Below, one piece after another: positions 1 to 4,974 of a stretch of 6,019 nucleotides of DNA. Both the position numbers and the translations under genes were made by a program. Source of the stretch: UBA6181 sp016934015 (GTDB lineage Bacteria; Bacillota_I; Bacilli_A; Acholeplasmatales; Acholeplasmataceae); the NCBI GenBank assembly GCA_036584525.1, contig JAZHDG010000023.1:1-6019 (forward strand), read 5' to 3'. How positions within the stretch are numbered: position 1 is the stretch's first letter; each line of letters begins with the position of its first letter. The notes below the pieces were generated by a model that was not told where the DNA came from, did not search any database, and saw only the letters and a program-made list of their open reading frames with translations.

Positions 1-785
1 AATCATTTCGTAATGAAATTACGCCAGGTAATTTCATTTTTAGAACACGTGAATTCGAGCAAATGGAAATGGAATTCTTTTGCAAGCCTGGAACTGAAAT
101 GGAATGGTTTAGCTATTGGAAATCTTTTTGTATGGAATGGTTAACTAATTTAGGCCTTAAAAAAGAACATTTGGAATTTGATGATCATAAACCGGAAGCA
201 CTGAGCCACTATTCAAATGCAACCACTGATATCAGATATGAATTTCCATGGGGTTTTGATGAACTATGGGGGATTGCAAGTCGAACAGATTATGACTTAA
301 AAGCACATCAAAATCATTCGGGTGAGAACCTAACTTATTTAGATCCAGATACGAATGAAAGATATTTACCATATGTTGTTGAACCTGCAGTTGGAGTTGA
401 ACGACTTGTCTTAGCATTTTTAAATGATAGTTATGATGAAGAAACATTGGAAAATAATGAAATTCGACAAGTGTTAAGAATTCATCCAGCGCTAGCTCCT
501 TATAAAGCTGCGATCTTGCCGCTCATTAAAAAAGAACATGGTGAAAAAGCTTTTGAAATTTATCAAGAATTAGCGAAATATTTTGATGTCACGTATGATG
601 AAACCCAAAATATTGGGAAACGTTATCGTAGACAAGATGCCATTGGAACTTATTTAGCGATTACGATTGATCATGATACGATGAAAGACCAAACAGTGAC
701 TGTTAGAGATCGCGACACGATGGCTCAAGTAAGATTACCTATTAGCGAACTTAAAGCATATATTGAAAAAGCGATTGAATTTTGA
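1..785 (+). CDS. glyS: Glycyl-tRNA synthetase, single-chain class II type (5'-truncated)
   Basis: This cytoplasmic enzyme charges tRNA-Gly with glycine using ATP. The reading frame is open from base 3, so the gene starts before the window; the ATG at 63 is internal. The first complete codons give SFRNEITPGNFIF, the class II motif 2 of the homodimeric (eukaryote/Staphylococcus-like) glycyl enzyme, followed by REFEQMEMEFF. Further on are SRTDYDL (about bases 279-299) and motif 3, EPAVGVERLVLAFL (about 378-419). From about base 474 (RIHPALAPYKAAILPL) comes the HGTP anticodon-binding domain, ending with NIGKRYRRQD and TVTVRDRDTM. The 260 residues present are a little over half of a protein usually about 460 long. 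It is not the two-subunit GlyQ/GlyS type of Bacillus subtilis. The conserved IGTP near the C-terminus reads IGTYLA here. The stop is TGA followed at once by in-frame TAA. dnaG follows after 14 nt, suggesting cotranscription. Identification is secure. Confidence 0.97.
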   Translation, partial: SFRNEITPGNFIFRTREFEQMEMEFFCKPGTEMEWFSYWKSFCMEWLTNLGLKKEHLEFDDHKPEALSHYSNATTDIRYEFPWGFDELWGIASRTDYDLKAHQNHSGENLTYLDPDTNERYLPYVVEPAVGVERLVLAFLNDSYDEETLENNEIRQVLRIHPALAPYKAAILPLIKKEHGEKAFEIYQELAKYFDVTYDETQNIGKRYRRQDAIGTYLAITIDHDTMKDQTVTVRDRDTMAQVRLPISELKAYIEKAIEF

Positions 786-799
786 TAAGGAGTTAGACG

Positions 800-2545
800 A
801 TGGAAGAAAAATTGATTCAAGAGATCAATGAGAAAACCCCAATCCTTGATTTAGTCAGCGAATTTGTTTCGCTTTCTAAGCGTGGAAAAAACTATATGGG
901 GCTTTGTCCATTCCATCAAGAAAAAACGCCATCATTCTCTGTATCACCAGAAAAAAACATTGCTAAATGTATGTCATGTGGTGAAGGTGGCACCCCTATT
1001 AATTTTTATCGTAAAATTAAAAACATTAGTTTCGAAGAAGCTGCACAAGAATTAGCACAACGTGCAGGTATTCAAATTAAACAAGTAAATGTTAAAAAAG
1101 AACCATTTGAAAAAGAATTTAAATTAATGGAAGAAGTCACCAATTTTTACCAGTTTAATTTAAAACATAGTGAAAAAGGTCATGATGTATTAGATTATTT
1201 AGTCAAGAGAGAAGTTAATGACAAACTCATTGATCACTTTAGATTGGGTTATGCTCCACCATTTGGAAATACACTTTATCAACTCTTAAAAGATAAAGGC
1301 TATGAAACGACCGATATGATCAAGCTTGGTGTGGTAAAACAATCTGATGATGGATCATATTATGATTTGTTTTCTGATCGGCTAATCTTTCCAATTACAA
1401 ATCCAAAAGGAAATGTTGTAGGTTTTAGTGGAAGAACACTCAATAAAAATGAAAATGCTAAATATATTAATAGTCCTGAATCTGTGATTTTTAAAAAGGG
1501 ATCATTACTCTATCATTTATTTGAGGCATCTTCAGCAATTCGTAAATCGAAACAAGCCATTTTATATGAAGGATTCTTTGATGTCATCTCATCTTTTGGT
1601 GCGGGGATTGAAAATGGGATAGCTTCCATGGGAACTGCACTCACAAAAGATCATGCAAAGCTCATTAAAAATATGACATCATCTTTAGTGATTGCTTACG
1701 ATGGTGATAGTGCGGGATTAAAAGCTTCAGAACAAGCCATATCTATTTTGGAAAAAGAAGGATTAAAAATTGAAGTTCTAACAATTCCAGAAAAAATGGA
1801 TCCTGATGATTTCATCAAGGCTTACGGTCCAGAACAATATGAAAATTTATTTGCAGAATTTTTAAAGGATCCATATCAATTTCGCTATGCCTATTATAAA
1901 ATGGGTAAGAATCTTCAAAATGCGAATGACATACAAGCTTTTAAACTCAATGTCATGAAAATGATTGAATATGCCGATATTTCAATCCGCGCCATATATA
2001 TCAAAAAATTAGCAGATGATCTAGGAATTCCGATTGAAGAATTAAGCCAAACGAAAACGACACCACAACCCAAGCCATTACCTAAATCTGATAGAAAAAT
2101 GATGATTGATCGGCATACACGTGCTGAATATTATTTAATTTTCGCGATGTTAAGAGATAAAAAACATGCGAAAACGATTCAAAAACAGTTAAAGAGAACG
2201 GATTTTGCTGATCATGTAGCTTCATCTATTCGATCAAAAATCGTCGATTATTATGATGATCATGAGTTTTTAGTTTTAGAAGATTTCTTGGATACACTAC
2301 CTCAAGAAGAACGTGCATTTTTAGAAGATATTATTTTGAATGACTGGTTTTGGAAAATTAAAGTTGAGATGCAAGACATTGAAATTCTCGATTATGCTAA
2401 GTTGGTCAAAGAAGCTAGTTTGAAACGTAGATTACAATATTTAAATGAAAAAATTAAATTAAGTGGAGACCATCCTAAAGAGAAAGATTTAAACGAACGG
2501 GATCAGGTCATTAAAGATTTGAAACACAAACCTCGGGAGGTATGA
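800..2545 (+). CDS. dnaG: DNA primase DnaG
   Basis: DnaG makes the short RNA primers for lagging-strand and origin DNA synthesis and works with the replicative helicase at the fork. The 581-residue product has the full bacterial architecture. The N-terminal CHC2-type zinc domain has ligands C36, H39, C57 and C60 (CPFH...CMSC). The RNA polymerase core follows (RLGYAPP at 148-154; FSDRLIFPI at 191-199; GFSGRTL at 208-214; YINSPES at 222-228). The TOPRIM metal-binding centre is EGFFD (E257-D261), SMGTALT (276-282) and YDGDSAG with D301 and D303. MDPDDFI (333-339) closes the core. A proline-rich linker (about 418-430) leads to a helical, poorly conserved helicase-binding region (about 435-581). 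Length is normal for the family. The ATG at 800 has aaggag at 787-792, 7 nt upstream. The 3' end abuts or overlaps rpoD by a few bases. No catalytic residue appears to be missing. Confidence 0.98.
   Translation: MEEKLIQEINEKTPILDLVSEFVSLSKRGKNYMGLCPFHQEKTPSFSVSPEKNIAKCMSCGEGGTPINFYRKIKNISFEEAAQELAQRAGIQIKQVNVKKEPFEKEFKLMEEVTNFYQFNLKHSEKGHDVLDYLVKREVNDKLIDHFRLGYAPPFGNTLYQLLKDKGYETTDMIKLGVVKQSDDGSYYDLFSDRLIFPITNPKGNVVGFSGRTLNKNENAKYINSPESVIFKKGSLLYHLFEASSAIRKSKQAILYEGFFDVISSFGAGIENGIASMGTALTKDHAKLIKNMTSSLVIAYDGDSAGLKASEQAISILEKEGLKIEVLTIPEKMDPDDFIKAYGPEQYENLFAEFLKDPYQFRYAYYKMGKNLQNANDIQAFKLNVMKMIEYADISIRAIYIKKLADDLGIPIEELSQTKTTPQPKPLPKSDRKMMIDRHTRAEYYLIFAMLRDKKHAKTIQKQLKRTDFADHVASSIRSKIVDYYDDHEFLVLEDFLDTLPQEERAFLEDIILNDWFWKIKVEMQDIEILDYAKLVKEASLKRRLQYLNEKIKLSGDHPKEKDLNERDQVIKDLKHKPREV
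2106..2134 (+). promoter_or_regulatory. Possible internal promoter inside dnaG, ahead of rpoD
   Basis: TTGATC (2106-2111; 4 of 6 to TTGACA) is separated by exactly 17 nt from TATTAT (2129-2134; 5 of 6 to TATAAT). It lies about 410 nt upstream of rpoD and within the dnaG linker/C-domain coding sequence. In other bacteria the dnaG-rpoD operon has internal promoters that let sigma factor expression rise separately. In an AT-rich genome a match of this quality can occur by chance, so this is only a candidate. Confidence 0.25.
2535..2540 (+). promoter_or_regulatory. Ribosome binding site of rpoD (decides the start)
   Basis: gggagg lies in the last codons of dnaG. It is only 1 nt before the ATG at 2542, too close for normal initiation, but 7 nt before the in-frame GTG at 2548. 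The spacing favours GTG as the real start of rpoD. Confidence 0.7.
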
Positions 2546-2547
2546 GT

Positions 2548-3807
2548 GTGGAATTAGAAAAAATTGTTGAACAATTAGTTAAAAAAGCAGGAAAGAAAAG
2601 ATTTGTTGACCAAGAAGATGTTTTAGCATTTGCGCAACCAGGTACAGACCTATATTATGAAATTGAACGTGAACTGTTAAATAACGATGTTGACATTACC
2701 ATCGAAGATGAAGAAGAGGAAGAAGTTGATATTTTATCTGCAGTATTCACTGATGATGATGAAGATGAGGACGAAGAAGATATTGAAGAAGAGGAAGAAC
2801 CTGATGATTTATCATTATCAGGACTAGAAGTTGAAGAAGAAGAACTTATCAATATCGAAACTATCGCATCTAACATCAAAATTGATGATCCTGTTCGTAT
2901 GTATTTGAAAGAAATTGGTCAAATTCCTTTATTAAATCAAGAAGATGAACGGAAATATGCAGTTATGGTATCCAATGGTCGTTATGCAAAAGAACAACTT
3001 GAAGAAGTTCAAGTTGGAGACCTTGAATTACCTGAAGAAGATATTTTAGAACTTAAAACATCAATAGAACGCGCTCAATATGCGAAAAATAAGCTTGTTG
3101 AAGCCAATTACCGGTTAGTAGTCAGTATTGCGAAACGCTATGTCGGTCGTGGTTTACTTTTCTTAGATTTAATCCAAGAAGGCAATATGGGACTCATGCG
3201 CGCTGTTGATAAATTTGATTATGAAAAAGGATTTAAGTTTTCAACTTATGCGACATGGTGGATTCGTCAAGCGATTACAAGAGCAGTTGCTGACCAAGCA
3301 AGAACGATTCGTATCCCTGTACATATGGTTGAAACCATTAATAAGATGATTCGTATTCAACGTCAATTAATCCAAGATTTGGGGAGAGAACCTTCATTAG
3401 AAGAAATCGCTCAAAAAATGGGGATTACCGTTGAAAAAGTCCAAAATATTCAACGAATTGCGAAAGAACCAATTTCTCTTGAAGCACATGTTGGTGAAGA
3501 AGAAGATTCATCACTTGGTGATTTCATCAGTGATCCAAATGCATTAACACCTCATGAGTACATGCTTCAAGAAATGGTGAAACAAACGCTTGATGAAGTT
3601 TTAGAAACACTTACTGATCGTGAAGAAAAAGTATTACGTTTAAGATATGGATTATTTGATGGAAAAAATCATACGTTAGAAGAAGTAGGTCGTGAATTTG
3701 GCGTAACTCGTGAAAGAATTCGTCAAATTGAAGCGAAAGCTCTTCGCAAGCTAAGAAGTCCATCGAGACAAAATAAACTCCGCGAATTTTACTATGGCAA
3801 GAAGTAA
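2548..3807 (+). CDS. rpoD: Primary (vegetative) RNA polymerase sigma factor RpoD/SigA
   Basis: This is the housekeeping sigma factor, which directs RNA polymerase to -35/-10 promoters. Residues are numbered from the ATG at 2542 (421 aa); the spacing of the Shine-Dalgarno favours the GTG at 2548 (419 aa). Residues 3-50 look like region 1.1. Residues 51-101 are almost all Asp/Glu. Region 1.2 is DDPVRMYLKEIGQIPLL (115-131). Region 2 runs from about 184 to 262 and includes GRGLLFLDLIQEGN (202-215), FKFSTYATWWIRQAI (231-245) for promoter melting, and DQARTIRIPVHM (251-262). Region 3 is about 263-335. Region 4.2 carries the -35 helix-turn-helix (TLEEVGREFGVTRERIRQIE, 378-397). It is longer than Bacillus SigA (371 aa) because of the acidic segment and about 30 extra residues between regions 1.2 and 2.1. 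Complete core regions 1.2-4.2 mark it as the group 1 factor, not an alternative sigma. Its last 14 nt are shared with trmK. Confidence 0.97.
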   Translation: MELEKIVEQLVKKAGKKRFVDQEDVLAFAQPGTDLYYEIERELLNNDVDITIEDEEEEEVDILSAVFTDDDEDEDEEDIEEEEEPDDLSLSGLEVEEEELINIETIASNIKIDDPVRMYLKEIGQIPLLNQEDERKYAVMVSNGRYAKEQLEEVQVGDLELPEEDILELKTSIERAQYAKNKLVEANYRLVVSIAKRYVGRGLLFLDLIQEGNMGLMRAVDKFDYEKGFKFSTYATWWIRQAITRAVADQARTIRIPVHMVETINKMIRIQRQLIQDLGREPSLEEIAQKMGITVEKVQNIQRIAKEPISLEAHVGEEEDSSLGDFISDPNALTPHEYMLQEMVKQTLDEVLETLTDREEKVLRLRYGLFDGKNHTLEEVGREFGVTRERIRQIEAKALRKLRSPSRQNKLREFYYGKK

Positions 3808-4417
3808 ACGCATTACCTTTTTAGCAGAACTAACAAAAGGCTATCATACGGTTTTAGATATTGGATCTGACCATGGATATGTTCTTTTAGAAGCTTTACA
3901 AAAAGGTTATATCAAAAAAGGTATTGCAAGCGATTTACGCGTTGAACCGCTACTCCAAGCCCAAAAAAACTTAGAAAATCAGGATGCAAAAACCATTCTT
4001 TCGGATGGTTTTTTGAATATCCATGAATCTTTTGATTTAGCAATCATTTCTGGGATGGGAGCCTATTTAATTGGTGACATCTTAAATCATGCACCAAAAG
4101 ACGATATCACTTATATATTACAAGCCAATGATAAACCGGAGATTTTAAGAACATATTTAATGGAGCATGGGTTTATGATTACCGATGAGTTTGTTGTACG
4201 TGATCGTTTCTTTTATGTCATCATGAAAGTTAAACGGGGGAAGATGGCACTGAACTCTAAAGATTTAATTTTAGGCCCGTTTTTAAAACACAAATCTGAA
4301 GCGATTCCTTATTTCGAGAAAAAAATACAAATGCTCTCAAAATTACTAAATCAAGTCGATGAAAAGAGAAAACAAGAAATTAAAGAATTAATAACGATTT
4401 ATCAATCAAATTTGTGA
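3794..4417 (+). CDS. trmK: tRNA (adenine(22)-N1)-methyltransferase TrmK
   Basis: TrmK uses S-adenosylmethionine to methylate N1 of A22 in the D-arm region of certain tRNAs. The 207-residue protein begins MARSKRITFLAEL, which lines up with the SKR...L start of the Bacillus enzyme, and then shows the Rossmann SAM-binding motif LDIGSDHGY (21-29). It continues with the acidic SDLRVEPL (46-53), ISGMGAYLIGDIL (85-97; IAGMGG in Bacillus), YILQANDKPEILR (107-119; LQPN in Bacillus) and LGPFLKHK (160-167) before a C-terminal coiled coil. The ATG lies inside rpoD, 14 nt before its end and in another frame. No Shine-Dalgarno is visible, so translation probably depends on coupling to rpoD. The stop TGA is followed by in-frame TAA. 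rpoD-trmK adjacency is a conserved Bacillota arrangement and supports the call. Confidence 0.92.
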   Translation: MARSKRITFLAELTKGYHTVLDIGSDHGYVLLEALQKGYIKKGIASDLRVEPLLQAQKNLENQDAKTILSDGFLNIHESFDLAIISGMGAYLIGDILNHAPKDDITYILQANDKPEILRTYLMEHGFMITDEFVVRDRFFYVIMKVKRGKMALNSKDLILGPFLKHKSEAIPYFEKKIQMLSKLLNQVDEKRKQEIKELITIYQSNL

Positions 4418-4444
4418 TAAATACGTTTTTAAATGACGAATAAC

Positions 4445-4458
4445 TTTACTAAAGTAAA
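4445..4458. repeat. Short perfect inverted repeat overlapping the -35 box
   Basis: TTTACT-AA-AGTAAA is a perfect 6-bp dyad with a 2-bp centre. It covers the proposed -35 hexamer, so it could be a protein binding site. The loop is too short for a stable hairpin, and it is not followed by a T run, so it is not a terminator. It is AT-rich and could be chance. Confidence 0.4.
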
Positions 4459-4473
4459 AAAATTGGTTAAAAT
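4445..4473 (+). promoter_or_regulatory. Candidate sigma-A promoter of the marR-ABC unit
   Basis: TTTACT (4445-4450; 4 of 6 to TTGACA), a 17-nt spacer, and TAAAAT (4468-4473; 5 of 6 to TATAAT). Transcription would begin near 4480, leaving a leader of roughly 40 nt before the start codon. The -35 hexamer is also the left arm of a perfect 6-2-6 inverted repeat. A weaker alternative is TTGGTT (4463-4468), 17 nt, TCTAGA. Confidence 0.55.
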
Positions 4474-4478
4474 AAACA

Positions 4479-4498
4479 ATGTACATCTAGAACTACAT
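4479..4498. promoter_or_regulatory. Candidate MarR operator (20-bp imperfect palindrome)
   Basis: ATGTACATCTAGAACTACAT reads as a dyad with 16 of 20 positions symmetric: outer arms ATGTA/TACAT and a perfect TCTAGA centre, with only the two base pairs between arm and centre mismatched on each side. It sits at about +1 to +20 relative to the proposed promoter and just upstream of the ribosome binding site. This is a position and size typical of sites bound by MarR-family dimers that repress their own operon. Binding by the adjacent regulator is inferred. Confidence 0.55.
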
Positions 4499-4506
4499 AA
4501 AATTTT

Positions 4507-4512
4507 AGGAGG
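4507..4512 (+). promoter_or_regulatory. Ribosome binding site of the MarR gene (decides the start)
   Basis: aggagg, followed by a further t that extends anti-Shine-Dalgarno pairing, lies 7 nt before the ATG at 4520. This places the start at 4520 and not at the upstream in-frame ATG at 4433, which lacks such a site. Confidence 0.88.
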
Positions 4513-4519
4513 TATTTCT

Positions 4520-4945
4520 ATGAACGAATATCAAACACTTCAAAAACTCGATCGATCTTTACAAGCATTCCGCAGAAGCGGTATTTATAAAAGAACTTCA
4601 ACGAAATTATCGGATGCAGACATTATGGTTTTATTTTGTATCGCTTTTTGTGATATGAATCAACGGATTAAGTTAACAGATGTTGCAAAAACACTACGAG
4701 TGACGTTACCTGCAGTGACGCATAAGGTGAATGATTTAGTTGAGCAAAATTATTTAATTAAAGAAACATCTGAAAAAGATTTACGAGTGACTTATATTAA
4801 ATTAACCCCTCAAGGAAAGTCTTATGTTGAATCCATTAGAGAAGCATATTATGAACCACTTAAAGCATTGAAAGATCATCTAGGAACTGAAGATACTGAA
4901 ACTTTAATGAAATTATTAGATAAAATTTCAAACATGAAAAAGTAA
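4520..4945 (+). CDS. MarR-family winged-helix transcriptional regulator
   Basis: The product is a 141-residue DNA-binding regulator, the usual MarR size. The architecture fits: an N-terminal dimerisation helix (about 2-30), LSDADIMVLFCIA (30-42), then the helix-turn-helix IKLTDVAKTLRVTLPAVTHK (50-69) and NDLVEQNYLIK (71-81). A beta wing follows, EKDLRVTYIKLTPQG (85-99), keeping the family's D.R (D87, R89) and LTxxG. A C-terminal helix (about 100-140) would complete the dimer interface. MarR proteins usually repress, releasing DNA on binding a small ligand, and commonly control adjacent exporters. Here an ABC exporter gene begins 29 nt downstream and a palindrome lies just upstream, so local autorepression is likely. 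The ligand cannot be read from sequence. Its two cysteines (C40, C44) are in the dimerisation/HTH-proximal helix; redox sensing is possible but unsupported. Confidence 0.88.
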   Translation: MNEYQTLQKLDRSLQAFRRSGIYKRTSTKLSDADIMVLFCIAFCDMNQRIKLTDVAKTLRVTLPAVTHKVNDLVEQNYLIKETSEKDLRVTYIKLTPQGKSYVESIREAYYEPLKALKDHLGTEDTETLMKLLDKISNMKK

Positions 4946-4955
4946 AGTTCTAGAT
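4946..4955. promoter_or_regulatory. Second, partial MarR operator-like site between marR and the exporter gene
   Basis: AGTTCTAGAT is the exact reverse complement of bases 4485-4494 in the upstream palindrome, including the TCTAGA core, and starts directly after the marR stop. In the same register the surrounding 20 bases match the upstream site at 14 positions, but the outer ATGTA/TACAT arms are not conserved. It may be a weaker second site; no promoter was found here. Confidence 0.4.
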
Positions 4956-4961
4956 TTAAAA

Positions 4962-4968
4962 AGAGAGG
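4962..4968 (+). promoter_or_regulatory. Ribosome binding site of the ABC exporter gene
   Basis: agagagg ends 6 nt before the ATG at 4975, fixing the start of the exporter gene, whose N-terminal MKRILSFLKPYK also fits the family. Confidence 0.8.
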
Positions 4969-4974
4969 CTACAT

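Larger units (their letters stand above)
4418..4519 (+). other. Intergenic control region between trmK and the MarR gene
   Basis: This is the only sizeable non-coding gap in the window (102 nt). It contains a candidate promoter, two dyad symmetries and a strong ribosome binding site, listed separately. No convincing intrinsic terminator for the upstream operon is seen: there is no GC-rich hairpin followed by a T run. Read-through from trmK is therefore possible. The marR frame is open back to an ATG at 4433, but that ATG has no ribosome binding site, and the extension lacks family similarity. Confidence 0.8.

Noticed and set aside
63..65. ATG at 63 as the start of glyS
   Set aside because: The frame is open upstream and encodes the essential class II motif 2, so this methionine is internal and the gene is cut by the window edge.
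232..447. Minus-strand open frame opposite glyS
   Set aside because: It is antisense to conserved synthetase motifs, with no start signal or recognisable domain.
864..1055. Second plus-strand open frame inside dnaG
   Set aside because: It lies wholly within the zinc domain coding region in another frame and has no recognisable protein features.
2655..2879. Minus-strand open frame encoding a serine-rich 74-residue protein
   Set aside because: It is the antisense of the acidic gaa/gat repeats in rpoD, which read as runs of serine on the other strand. It has no ribosome binding site or family similarity.
4418..4460. Intrinsic terminator after trmK
   Set aside because: The only dyad (4445-4458) is AT-rich with a 2-nt loop and is followed by A residues, not T residues.
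4433..4519. 29-residue N-terminal extension of the MarR regulator
   Set aside because: The upstream ATG lacks a ribosome binding site, the extension covers the promoter and palindrome, and a strong aggagg sits 7 nt before the ATG at 4520.
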